From the NCBI RefSeq assembly GCF_032062135.1, contig NC_092859.1, positions 112,063,278 to 112,127,277 of the forward strand: DNA of 64,000 nt, given 5' to 3'. Positions 1 to 10,909 of the stretch are shown in pieces (positions within the stretch are counted from its first letter, which is position 1; each line of letters opens with the position of its first letter). Made by a program: the position numbers and the translations under genes. Origin of the DNA: Pyxicephalus adspersus. Its lineage: Eukaryota; Chordata; Amphibia; Anura; Pyxicephalidae. The notes beneath the pieces are model-generated. The model was not told the DNA's origin. It saw nothing but the letters and a program-made list of their open reading frames with translations, and made no database searches.

Positions 1-2585
1 TAGGATCTGCTGAAAGTGGAGCTTTCATTTATAAAAATTATTACTTACCTTTACATTTTGAGAGCCCTCAATCCCTCCGCAGTTCGGTAGGTCCCACGCA
101 GTCCTATCTTCCTTCTTTGTGGTGTGGACGGGACAGTAGGCGCAGTCATGTTCTTCATTGTTCTTCTTCTGGCTTCTGTCATGTCACTGCACATGTGTGA
201 GATGGGCACTTTTCCTTTAAATTCCAGGAAAGGCCCTGATGACAGGAGGGGCAGCCTAAAGCCCCCCGGATACAGGACGTAAGTATCTTAGAAGGATGCG
301 GGTTTGCCCTTCAGACAATAGGGGAGAGGCCCTCCACAAAAAAAATTATTGAATAAAAGGGTTAGCCACCCTTTTGTATAATGTTAAAATTTTATATAAT
401 GGTAAAATGTGGTGATAGGTGGTGATTTAGGTCTGCATATTTGAAACATTGATTCAGACAGGTACTATGGTCACGGTATAAGGGTTCTGTTGATGTGTTA
501 AAGCACTGCAGCCTTAAAAAGAACAGTTTAAGCCTAAAATATTTTAATAATTATTTTTGGAAAAATAAAAACCTGCATTAGGAAGTTTCAGCTTACTTCT
601 TGTCACTCGCCAATGGGACAAGAAAGGAGAGAAGCAGAAAGTAATAATGGCCTGACAAAGATTTCAGCCTGTTCCAAATATACACTTAATATTTTAAGTC
701 TAAAAAAAATTACAATAATAGTGTTTTAATGTAGTGATGGGGGATATTTCCTATCAAGTCCTCTATGAAAATTGGAGAGGAAATCTCAATATAAGATCAC
801 AAATAAAATCTGATAAAGGTTCTACTTCACTATCTAAAACTAAATATAAGTTTTAAAAGTAGATGAGATTTAAGAACTCAGGATTAGCAATAGCTAAAAA
901 TTCTTGTAGCAGGTCACCCTCCTTTTGCACCCTCTTTGCAGTTTTTGGTAATCTGAGCACAACAAAATTAAAACTTGGAGACAGAACCTAAACACACTGG
1001 ATACACTTGCAAAAACATCACTTGGGTCAGACATATTACAGGTCCTTACATGTCAGTTCTCACCTAGGTAAATACAAAATACTCTACCCACTTTGAAGGG
1101 GTGTGCTGTGTCTTACATTCATTTGGGGCTCTCTCCTCTTATGTTCTCTAGTAAAACTTATGGTGATGTTGTGGGTACCCTGAAACTGACTTACAACTTG
1201 GATCATGATCCAGGTCTAAGGAATTGAATACTTACAATATCTAATATTTCTCCTATAACCTCTGATAATTGAGTTTTGGCCAGTAAGGCTTAGCAGCCCT
1301 AAATTTGTCCTGAACCCAGTAGAAAGAGAATAAAAAAGCTGGGTAACATGACTTCTGTAGACTGGAGGAAAAGCAGTAAGGTTCATAGAAGCCCAAGATT
1401 TGTCCAATAATTTGCTCATATTTGCAGGGAAATATTGGTTAGAACTTTTCCCAGTTGTCACAGAAAACAAATATTACTGCAGCCCGGCATCTAGCAAAGT
1501 GTGATATGCACATTACTTACAAGAAACAAATCTTGTTAAAAATGAAATACCTTGTAACATAATTAAAGAATTCCTGCTCTGGTCACTATCAATGCTCATC
1601 CTTTGTATCCTCCAGCTGCAGGATCCTGTTACCAAAAAGAAAAACAAAAAACTGAAATGCACACAGTGGTCATATCTATATTCCAGAAAATGTATTTATA
1701 GTTTTCTGTATTAGGTTTGAAACATTATAGGAAAATATAAACATATACAGTGAGGGGAAAAAAGAGAACACTTTACAGACAGAACAGAGAGGGAGATGGG
1801 CTATAAAAAGGGAATATAGGTCAGTTCACATACAGAAAAGTCTTAATATTTCTTACACAATTCAAGTAATTAAACAACCAAACTAAATAATAAACAATGT
1901 GAAATAGTAGGTAGTTTTTTGTTCCTAGTTTCAATATAGAGAGAAAACCAAGCTTGGGTTTGAAATTTCATGAAAGTAAAGTTGCTGTTGGCATAAGTTT
2001 TTCATGGTAATAGTGTGAACTAACTTTTTCTTTTACCTCTGCAAGAATTGGGTTTGAATTATGGTTCCATTTGTTAACAATAGTCAATCTCACAGCGATT
2101 AATATATTGGTGATGATAACTCTAGGATGTAGAGGAAAGTTGTCAATGCCTATATTTAAAAGTGCCAGTACAGGTGTCATTTTTAATGTGCGACTTTCAT
2201 CAATAAACTAAAGACAGAAAACCAGAAAGGCTGAATGTTTGCACAGTCCCAAAACATATGTACATATATAGCTATATTTCTGCGTTTTCATCAGCACAAT
2301 AGGAAATAATTTGGGGTAAATTTTGCTAATCTGTAGGGGGTCCTATACCATCTAAGAAGTGTCTTTTGGTATCCTTCCCAGTGTGTTATGTATTTAGTAG
2401 AATGTATCATAGTTAGGATAGCTGTTTTCCATTCCAGGTCGAAGGAATATAGAGTTTAGACTTTTTTCCCATACAGAAAAAATAGGTAGTTTATACCATT
2501 TATCTTTATTTTGGAATAGGTTGTAATACACTGAGATTCAATACTTTGTTAATGCTTGTTTTTTGACTGCGTAGAATGTACAAGG
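1..2585. other. Intergenic, no gene recognised
   Basis: AT-rich single-copy-looking DNA with only short open frames in all six frames, none with a recognisable domain or splice context. A GC-richer patch at about 60-330 resembles the palindromic repeat at 3630-3935 in flavour (CACTGCACATG and CTTCTTCT motifs) and may be a decayed copy of it. That relation is a guess by eye. Confidence 0.6.
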
Positions 2586-2900
2586 TACAGGTAGTCCCCG
2601 AGCTGTCCAACATACGGACAGCTTTCAGATACGAACGGGGCTTCCCTGCTTGCTCTGTGCAGGACGGAGGCTTGATGAGGGCAGGGAAGGTTCGCATGAC
2701 TAGCAGAAGTCTTTTACTGATCTGCAAGCTCTTGTAACTCTTTAATGACCAAGACAAATTCTGTAGTTGTTTCTTTTTGCATATCAAAGCACAGCTTGCT
2801 CCAGAAGTTAATGAATGTCTAGGCTCCATAAAGTTTTTTTTTTTGCTTTGTTTGTGATTAGCTCAGTGAGGATTATATACAGTAACTGACACCATGCTGC
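2586..2900. repeat. Interspersed repeat beginning with an AGGTAGTCCCCGAG motif
   Basis: The sequence starts ACAGGTAGTCCCCGAGCTG and continues with GC-richer text unlike its AT-rich flanks. I recall this opening motif from many vertebrate interspersed repeats but cannot name the family. The 107-codon minus-strand frame across it has no recognisable protein content and is taken as chance. The right boundary is uncertain. Confidence 0.4.
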
Positions 2901-3600
2901 CTATTAATATGTTGAGGCACATGTTAAACAATTTACGTGAAAATGACATGCCTTCTATGAATGAACTAAATATTCCTAATGCAAATCATAATGTCACCAT
3001 GGTAAATTTTTTGCATTAATATCTCTAGTACTGTTTTTTTTATTAGTGGGGCTGGAGCACCACTAGGGAAAACATGTATACTTGTGTGAAGCAAAAGAAT
3101 TTTGGACAATTTAAAAGATAATACTTTTCAGCCATGTTGTTAATTATACACATAAATACAGTATTAAGGATTGACTTTGAATATTTTCTAAAAAAAACAT
3201 GTCTAATTATAAAGTCATCTAAAACAATGCAGAACAATAAAAAATGTCATACCCAGTACTATATCTTATCAAATATTTCTTATGGGATAGATTTCCTGAA
3301 CACATTGTTCTAAAATGTGCTCACTTGAAAATAGACAGTACATTGAACATTTGAATATAGATCCTACAAAATAAAAAAATGTAGTTATACATTTCATTGC
3401 TAGTTACCTTTGTTTTAGCATTGTATGTGTGATATGGAATAGGTCAAGGCAGGCCACAGGCAGACAACAGGTTGGAGCTGTAATCAGGGTAACCATAAAG
3501 ATAGCAGTAGGAAACTTCATGCATAACCTAAAGCGTACTTAAACTCAGAAATTTCACTTTGCATAAAAGGGTAGATAACCCTTATATGTAAGGTAAAAAT
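2901..3600. other. Intergenic, nothing recognised
   Basis: AT-rich sequence with no open frame longer than 64 codons and no repeat that I recognise. Confidence 0.6.
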
Positions 3601-3627
3601 TCTGTTGTTTTTTTTTTTTTGAAAGTG

Positions 3628-3935
3628 CAACACCCTTATTTTTTAAAAAAAGGGTGCAGCACCACCCCTAATTGAATAAATGGAACGCAAAGCCTCCCGG
3701 GATGCCTACGTCACACATCCTGGGAGGCCCCTGGGTGCTTCTTCTGCACATGCCTGAGCATCTCCAGCATGCGCAGAAGAAGCCTTTTCGTTCAAAGAAA
3801 AAAAATTTGCCGATATCACTGCACATGCGTGCATGCAAGTTTTTTTTCCAATTTCTTCTTCCTACATCACCCGACCCAGGCGCAGGATCGGGTGATGTAG
3901 ACAGAAGAAACAGAAAGAAGAGAAGAAAATGGTGA
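3628..3935. repeat. Repeat built of successive short palindromes
   Basis: Three inverted repeats follow one another. CACCCTTATTTTTT pairs with AAAAAAAGGGTG near 3631-3660. GCTTCTTCTGCACATGC pairs with GCATGCGCAGAAGAAGC near 3737-3784. CTACATCACCCGA pairs with TCGGGTGATGTAG near 3873-3900. Their symmetry explains why overlapping open frames appear on both strands here; I do not regard those frames as genes. The block is GC-rich compared with its flanks and is probably a non-autonomous DNA transposon or part of one. Family unknown. Confidence 0.55.
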
Positions 3936-4060
3936 CACGGGACCACATGGAAGACACCCCTGGATGGATCGGACTGCCCTGCAGGATTAAAGGTTTTTTT
4001 TGTTGTGTTTTTTGCCTTTTTCAGTTTAGTTACTCTTTAAAGATAACTGTCTGGTGACAT

Positions 4061-4343
4061 CAAAGGATCAGAAGGCGTGGATTGATTTTATGAAGAATGG
4101 TTATGTTATATTAACTCTCGATTAAACCTTTTGTATAGATAACAATAAATAGTTAATAGTTCTCGAGTTCTATTTGAATATGGAAATCTAGGCTAGTTAG
4201 GACAGTTAGGAAATTATAAATTTTTTTTGATGACCCTTTTAAACTATGTTTCTTTTCCCTTCTTGTTGTAATTTATTTTATCAATGTTTGTAATTTATAA
4301 TTTGAAAAAGAATAAACTTTTTTGAAAACAAAGGATCACAAGG
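4061..4343 (+). mobile_element. Short retroposed insertion with target-site duplication (LINE 3' end candidate)
   Basis: The 10-mer CAAAGGATCA occurs at 4061-4070 and again at 4329-4338. Extending it gives a 15-bp imperfect direct repeat with one mismatch (GAAGG versus CAAGG). The enclosed sequence ends in an AATAAA-containing, A-rich tail, GAATAAACTTTTTTGAAAA, just before the second copy. This is the layout of a 5'-truncated LINE insertion in + orientation. The LINE family was not identified from the roughly 250 bp of body sequence. Confidence 0.5.
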
Positions 4344-4509
4344 ATGGGTTTTCTTATTTTAGCCAGCAAAAAACAAAGCCATGTTGCTAGTGCCTGATAT
4401 AAGGGGAAAGAAGAGAAGGTGGGAGCTGAATCACAGATGGAGGACCCATGACTGTCAATGGGAGGTTATTTCCCTCTGTATCTCAGATGCTACTGTAACA
4501 TTTTCCTCG

Positions 4510-5175
4510 CTGGTATTCCACTAACCTGACTCTCTCCTCTACAATCTATTATGAATTCTGCAGCCAGACTCATCCATCTATTCCACCACTCCTCCTCTGC
4601 CACATCTCTTTGTAGTTCTCTATATTGCCTTCTATTTTTCTATTTCACATGAGAATCAAATTCAAGCTTCTGTGCTTTGCCTTCAAATCCCTCCACAGCT
4701 CTTGTCCAACCTACCTTTCTGACCTGGTAGAAAAAAACTCACCTAGCGGCTCTCTTCATTCCTCCGAAGACCTACAATTGACTTCCTTACTCATAACCTC
4801 ATCACATGCAGGGCTCCAAGACTTTTCTAGAGCCTCCCCCACTTCCTGGAATGGTCTTCCTTGTCCTATTCCGCCTTCTCCTACTTTCTGTTCATTTAAA
4901 AGAGCTCTCAAAACCCATTTTTTCAAACTTGCTTACCTGTCTTCTTCTGTCTCCTAAAACCAACCCTCACTACTTCCCATTACTCCTCATCTCCCCTCCC
5001 ATTGTGTGTTACTTTCCCCACCTCCTAGATTGTAAGTTCTTCGGGGCAGTGTCTTCTCCTCCTCCTGTGTCACTGTCTGTATCTGCCTGTCATTTGCAAC
5101 CTCTATTTAATGTACAGCTCTGCGTAATATGTTGGCCCTATATAAATCCTGTTTAATAATAAATAATAATAATGC
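4510..5175 (+). mobile_element. CR1/L2/Rex-group LINE, 3' end with ORF2 C-terminus and AAT tail
   Basis: The frame at 4625-4957 (110 codons) reads as the carboxy end of a jockey-superfamily ORF2. It contains FKLLCFAFKSLHSSCPTYLSDL, then SWNGLPCP, then FKRALKTHFF, matching the usual order F-K-x-L-x-F-K-x-L-h, LWNsLP and SFK-x-LKT-h-LF seen after the reverse-transcriptase domain. The reverse-transcriptase core itself is absent, so the copy is 5' truncated. A 3' UTR follows with the motif ATTGTAAGTTCTTCGGGGCAG, then AATATGTTGGCCCTATATAAATCC, and it ends in an (AAT)n run at about 5150-5174. The same 3' UTR block recurs at 6811, 25310, 33361, 47799, 50938 and 60519. Exact LINE clade is not settled. 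Confidence 0.7.
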
Positions 5176-5635
5176 TGTCTCTTCTATGATTGGACCAGCA
5201 AAGAGTTCAGCAAATCATATTTTGATTTCCATTGCTCCCAAAAATTCTAAAAGTAATTTCTAACCCCATTAAATATAACATTATTTTGGGGGTTGATGTT
5301 TCTCCACTACAACCACTTAGACCTATTTTTTGTGGATATACTGTACTCAACACAATAAATCACATCCGCTATCCCAACAGGCAGAACTACAAGTTCTGCA
5401 CCAAGAACTACAAGAACTGCACCAACTTTTCACTAACCAGTTTGATTTGCTGACTGAAATATGTGTGCCAGACAAAAATTAAATCTAGCATAAAGGTAAA
5501 GGGTGTTTTTTTGTGAAAACAAGCTATGCTTATTATGTCCAGAAGAAAAATTCTGAACTCCAGAACTCCAAGCAAAAATTTTGGAGTGATATTTCTTACC
5601 AGAAGATAATTGCTACAGGTCAGCCGTAAATGTAT

Positions 5636-6520
5636 TTATATACAATGAATATAAAAAGTGTACACACCCCTGTTAAAATGATAGGTTTTTGTGATGTAAA
5701 AAAATTTCCCCATCTTTAATGTGATCTGTACAAATCCATTAAGAAACAAACATGTCTGTTATTTTTAGGAAATACATTATTTAAAAAACAATGTACAATA
5801 AGCTGGTTGTATACATGTGTATACCCTTAAACTAATACTTTGTTGAAGCACCTTTTGATTTAACAGCACTTCATCATTTTGGGTAGGAGTCTATCAGCAT
5901 GGCACATCTTGATTTGGCAATCTTTGCCCACTCTTTGTTTGCAAAAGCAATCCAAATCTGTCAGGTTGTGAGGGTATCTCTTGTGCACAGCCCTCTTCAG
6001 GTCACCCCACAGGTTTTCTATTAGATTTAACTCTGGACTCTTCTGGAAAAGCCATTCTTTTGTTGATTTGGATGTATGCTTGGGGTCATTGTAGTGTTAA
6101 AAGCTGAAATTCACTATCAGCTTTCTAGCAAGTGACTGGAAGTGACTAGCACAAAAGTCACTGGTATTTGAAACTGTTCATAATTATTTCCACCTTGATT
6201 AAAGCTCTAATTCCAATTGAGAAAAAAACATAAGTCTGCCACCACTATACTTTACTGTGGGGATAGTGTTCTTTTGGTAATGTCTGAACTATGAGGTATG
6301 ATTGCAAGACTGAAGACTTTTCTTTCAAGGAAAAACATTCAGGCCCAAATAAAATCGGCAAAAAAATAAATAAATTTTCCCAAAATCATCTGGAAAATGT
6401 GCTTTAGCCTGATAAGACCAAGATTGAATATTTTTGGCCATGTTTTTCAAAAGTTATGGTTGGCGCAATAACAACACTTTGCATCCCCAAGGTGAAGCAT
6501 GGTGGTAAAGGATAATTCAA
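5636..6520 (-). mobile_element. Decayed Tc1/mariner transposon, partly rearranged
   Basis: On the minus strand, roughly 6095 to 5866 translates (with breaks) into the end of a Tc1-type transposase: NDPKHTSKS, then [19 protein letters not shown], the region around the last catalytic Glu of the DD34E triad. The outer end at 5636-5690 carries GTGTACACACCCCTG, typical of a Tc1 terminal repeat. CTGCCACCACTATACTTTACTGTGGGG at 6237-6263 is the same strand's TVKHGG-coding region. At 6398-6515, however, the + strand encodes a second KTKIEYF...VKHGGKG block, so two copies lie head to head or the element was inverted internally. Many stops; no activity expected. Confidence 0.75.
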
Positions 6521-6810
6521 TGCATTGATGATATAAGCCCTATAATCATACATATTACATGCATATCTCTAGCACAATTTTTTTCAGTTTACCTATATAT
6601 ACTGTATGTGAACCCCAAACCTTTCTTATTTGCACCCCACTGACCTGTTGATATTGCCAGAAACCCTGTGAGTTAATAAATTCCTGTACAATCCGTCATT
6701 GCCGCACTGCAGTTATATTGTTACCAGCTGTGTCTGCATACTACCTGTCCTGATGACAACACTATTCCTAGATAGGTACAGTATGAACTGTGAGGGTTGT
6801 CATCCTATGA

Positions 6811-6950
6811 CAAATTTATTAATAAACAAGTTTTATAAAGCACCAACATATTATGCAGCGCTGTACATTAAATAGGGGTTGCAAATAACAGACAGATACC
6901 GATTGACACAGGAGGAGAGGACCCTGCACTGAAGAGCTTACAATAAAGTA
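6811..6950 (-). repeat. CR1/L2-group LINE tail, solo copy
   Basis: Reverse-complement copy of the LINE 3' UTR seen at 5020-5175. It shares ACATATTATGCAGCGCTGTA, the AATAGGGGTTGCAAAT block and AGGAGAGGACCCTGC-x-CTGAAGAGCTTACAAT. It is short enough to be either a heavily truncated LINE or a SINE using the LINE tail. Confidence 0.65.
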
Positions 6951-7850
6951 AGAAAAAATGTAAAAAAAACTAATGTAGCATCCAAGGATAGGTAAGGAAA
7001 TCCACGATATACTGCAATTGTTCTTGGCTTTAAAATGCTTTAAGGACTATCTCCACCAAAACTGATATTTACTTTTCTCTTGACTGTTGGCAGGTTTTAT
7101 ATTGATGAGTATTTATATTTCTTATGACTTAAATGGTGAGAAAGCCCCACCAAAAATCCTGTTCCACAGTCATTATCCTGCAAAATATTAGTGCCACAAC
7201 CTCTGTGGGATTCTTAATGTAGAATAAACAAATAATTGGAATGAGTCTGTGGGAAAGTGACACCTTCATCATGACCTGGCAAGAGGGGGAAAGACACAAG
7301 CAAAAACCACAGCTATGACCTTTAGCTGCTGCAGGATTCCAAAAAAAATGTCGGTGATTTAAACCACCAGCACCTGCCCAAAACTAAAATAAATGATTTT
7401 GGCCGAATTTCTTTGTTCTAACAGTTTATAATAATGTTTTTACCCAAAGAATTCATTCCAGTCATTGGAACAAGTAAAAAAATACAACTCACATATTTTG
7501 AACAAGCTCAACATTATAATAGGTAAAGTGGGAACTAAAATGAAAACTGGAGATATTGAATCTGAAGCGTTTTATTAATTGTAGCTGGTGAATCAATTTC
7601 CATAGTTAGGAATCTCCCCTACCCTGAACTATCCTGCTGGGTGGACTACATGATTCCTGCCCTTTGCATCCTAAAGCCACCAATACTTAAGCAAATTTAA
7701 TAAAACATATCTACTGGGATTTTATATATTAAATGAAACCATAGTAAAAACAATTATTAGTTGGATGGCTGATGCTTTATCAGGAGTCAGAATGAGATCT
7801 GATTCCAAATAAAATTCAACTTTTTTTTTTACAAAAAGTGTTATTTTTTT
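6951..7850. other. Intergenic, nothing recognised
   Basis: AT-rich sequence with no supported gene or named repeat. Confidence 0.55.
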
Positions 7851-7853
7851 TTT

Positions 7854-7930
7854 ACAAATCAAACTTACTACATCATTCAGAATAGATAGATGCTGGTTCC
7901 ATTCTGAATGATGTAGTAAGTCTGATTTGT
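7854..7930. repeat. Near-perfect 30-bp inverted repeat with 17-nt loop
   Basis: The left arm 7854-7883 and right arm 7901-7930 are reverse complements at 29 of 30 positions, separated by a 17-nt loop. GAAACATTTAC is then directly repeated at 7931 and again about 30 bases later. The geometry fits a pre-miRNA-like hairpin or a tiny foldback element; the sequence alone cannot separate these. Confidence 0.85.
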
Positions 7931-8389
7931 GAAACATTTACTGTGAAAAATCTGTGAAACATTTACAGAAATTACTACATTGAGATTGCAAATGTACAGC
8001 TACTTGTTCTTTTTTGGGAAGACATATGCTAAGATATAAATGTTTGTGAGTTTAACTTTTGTATAATATGAAGCATTGCTGGCATTTTATTATGTTTGTG
8101 AATTGTGAGGAATCATACAGTAGCATAAGCTACATAATATTAAAGTCTATGTACAGTCTCAAATTTTTGGGGGGTTAGAAAGTGGAGAGTATTTTGAACA
8201 CCCAGTAGGTTAGTTTTGCCTGTTTACCATTTGTACAACTCTTGTCTACTCCCCTAGCTTTGCCTAGAGAAAAACTTTAAAGAAATAACACCATTTATGG
8301 TATAATGTTACTTGGCACAGAAGAAGGCTAGGCTCCTGGGACCAATTATAAAATGGTGCGTCTTTCTGGCCAGTTGTGGAGAAAGATCA

Positions 8390-9040
8390 TTCAAATTAAC
8401 AAGAACCAAAAAGCACATTGCACCCCAATATACTAAACACACTCCAACATTCAAAATAACACTCAGCAAGCATGATTTTGCATTTAGCACACAGAAATAC
8501 AGATGCAGAAGAATAGCATCATTCATCACAAGTATTTAGTACTGTTTACCTGCAACAATTAGCCTGTTCAACTTGCAACCAAATAGTCTTTGTAACACAC
8601 TGTGCACCTGTTTAGAACATCCTAAATACAAACTTGCCACAATGCACCCATACACAATAATATATACCTGCTTTTACACTAGGAACTCTGTAAAATACAT
8701 CCCACTATTCCCAGCACTCTGTATTATGCATTATAATACACACAGGACTCTACAGCATACACAAAAGGTAACTTAACAGACTAGACAAATCATTCCAAAT
8801 ACACTCAGCACAGCATATCATCCACCCTGTTACACTGGGCACTCTGCATCATATGCTATAGTACAATTAATACACTACAGTGTGCAGAACTTTATTACAT
8901 TCATCAATTCACAACATAAACCAAAATACACTAAATAAATTGCACACTGCACCCCTTAACACTCAGCACTCACTACCATTCAGCATATTACATCCCACTA
9001 TTTAACCCAATAAACACAAGCCACACACTTATCCCAGAGG
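8390..9040. repeat. G-poor degenerate repeat array
   Basis: The + strand is strikingly poor in G and rich in CAC/ACA. Loose repeats of the theme CACTCTGCATCATATGCTATA-x-TACA recur: ACTCTGTATTATGCATTATAATACA near 8717, GCACTCTGCATCATATGCTATAGTACA near 8839, and CACTCAGCACTCACTACC near 8959. ACATCCCACTAT occurs twice. I read it as an old tandem array; unit length is not well defined. Opposite-strand open frames of about 75 codons at 8308-8539 are a by-product of this composition. Confidence 0.45.
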
Positions 9041-9344
9041 TCCCAGCAGTGGATCAGCAGGGTGTCAGATGCAGTATCTGCAGCTCATCATAGCTTTCAT
9101 TTGCACTGACTTCTTCATGATGTAAAGTTGCACCCATTGTTTCACATCTTTTGCCTTAGTCCACCAATATGCAGTGCTTTAATTTTGTTAAATAGTTAAT
9201 AGTTGTTAAACCATTTTCCAGTACTTTTTACCACTCTACAATAAGGTGTCCTGGGCCCTGCCAAGGATTGAGCCTCTGGGCCTGGTTTTCTGGCATATAA
9301 AACTACCTTGTCAGATTATCCTACCCCCAATGTAGATATTCCAT

Positions 9345-9535
9345 ATTGCTGCTTAACTTTAGTGCTTTACCCTCATTTTGGTGCCTAACCTTAACTCTCT
9401 TAACCACTTTCTACTTAATGCCTAACTTTACCACCCCAGCTCAGTGGCTCACCTTAACTCCTACCTAGTGGCTAACCATAACCAGAAGCTAACCTACCTA
9501 GAAACTAACTCCTAAACCTAACCCACCTGGTTTAT
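9345..9535. repeat. Degenerate CCTAACCTTAACTC-type tandem repeat
   Basis: Short units of the form G-C-C-T-A-A-C-C-T-T-A-A-C-T recur about every 15-25 bases (TGCCTAACCTTAACTCTC, TGCCTAACTTTACC, TGGCTAACCATAACC, CCTAAACCTAACCCACC). The strand is C-rich and resembles the C-strand of telomeric repeats, but the units are irregular, so I call it a degenerate minisatellite and not an interstitial telomere. Confidence 0.5.
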
Positions 9536-9559
9536 TAAGTGCTAGTACCATGAACTGAT

Positions 9560-10379
9560 GGGTAGCCCTATGTTATAACACCGGCCCTGCCTCTCAGACT
9601 GTTATCTGTTCTTTATCTGAAAAAATGAACTTGTCCAACTTTGTGGGAGCTTATTTTGACACCCTTAAAAATTCCTTTTTTTTGGAGAAAATGCTCAATG
9701 CAGTGGGCTGATATCTCCAGTAAGAGATCATCATTTAATAAAAAAAACTTCAGATTGAAAGATCAAAATCTAGAACAAAGAACAATGTAGATCAGCAAAC
9801 CCATAACCTATACACTACAGATTTTAGGTCTCATTTTTTTTTTTTACTTGGTTGAATCAGTAGGAAAATTTGTACGGCTGGCCATAAACATTGGCAAACT
9901 TCAACTTCCTTCTACTGGGGAAACAGTCAAATATATAAATGCAGCCTATCACCCTCTACCACTAAATACATTTTCAAGCTTGGGTTGCTCTATTAGATCA
10001 CCTTTGCAATAGAAAGCAAGTTGTTTTTGTTGTTTTGTTTTGTCTCTGCTGACCTTATTTTAATTTACTGTCAATAAAGTGTTTATGGCCCGATACAAAT
10101 TGTAGCGGCACTAAAGGATTTAGTAAACAAATGGGCTCTAGATAATCCCACTTCATATAACCCCCTAGAGCCCAGCTGTCTGGTCCAGATTATCAACATT
10201 TTGCAAACAGGGTAGGCTCACCACAAAGCTCCCCTTCCCAAATTCCATGGTAACAAGGGTTAAAAAAGAAATCTTATTGTTTGCTGCTTCCATACTCAAC
10301 TCTTACAGCACCCTTTCCAGCTAATTATTGTTTTAGTACAGGACTTCCTCGCCAATTCCTTTCATGGGGTCATTTCCAT
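9560..10379. other. Intergenic sequence upstream of PODXL, nothing recognised
   Basis: AT-rich sequence without open frames of note or repeats that I can name. Confidence 0.5.
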
Positions 10380-10866
10380 TGAATTCGCATCCTGCACATA
10401 TCTTGGTCTGGGCTGCAGATGGAGGAGTTTCCTATGTTATTGTTTGGTGGGCTGGTCCACCCAACTTTTCCTATTAGAAAGAGGAGAGCCGATTTGTCCA
10501 TGTCAAAACCCCCCTTGATGGAGATCAGTGATACAGCCAGTGGGGGCTTTACAACAGCAAGTGCAGTTCAGAGCTAGCAGCATCCCTGAGCCAGCAGGGA
10601 ATCCCAGGCACAGCTAAGGGGGGCTGCTGAACTAAACACAGTCCATGGGAAAGGAGCAATAGGAGTGAACACACTGTGATCTGGTGGAGAACTGCTCCAT
10701 AACCTGGATAGTATCACTTTCCCAGTGCTGAGTCAGTCCATGTGTGAAGCCTTTGGATAAGATTAGCCATCCAAACAAAACACATCAACTACTGAGATAA
10801 GAAGCACAGTCTCTTCTTGTGAACTGAGCATCTTGAGGACTCCCTGAGCAGCAGAAGAAGTCAGTC
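10380..10866 (+). promoter_or_regulatory. PODXL: Inferred PODXL promoter and 5' UTR
   Basis: This interval is higher in GC than the flanks and lies directly upstream of the signal-peptide ATG. No clear TATA box or CpG island is visible. A consensus AP-1 site TGAGTCA lies at 10729-10735 and a GATAAG at 10756-10761; both are short enough to occur by chance. The transcription start cannot be placed from sequence alone. Confidence 0.4.
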
Positions 10867-10909
10867 ATGGCCATGCTGTGCCTACTTCTGGGATTCCTCT
10901 CTCTTGTGG
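10867..10909 (+). CDS. PODXL: PODXL exon 1: signal peptide
   Basis: It encodes [14 protein letters not shown] plus the first base of a Gly codon, an uninterrupted hydrophobic core typical of a signal peptide. The start ATG at 10867 has G at -3 and G at +4. A second in-frame ATG at 10873 would shorten the already brief peptide, so the first is preferred. The donor is GG|GTGAGTG at 10910. The phase (one base left over) matches exon 2, whose GT completes GGT. Confidence 0.88.

Noticed and set aside
3668..3946. Overlapping 87- and 92-codon frames on opposite strands
   Set aside because: Both arise from the palindromic repeat; no domain or start context.
9345..9535. Interstitial telomeric repeat
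   Set aside because: The units are irregular and only partly match CCCTAA, so a degenerate minisatellite is the safer call.
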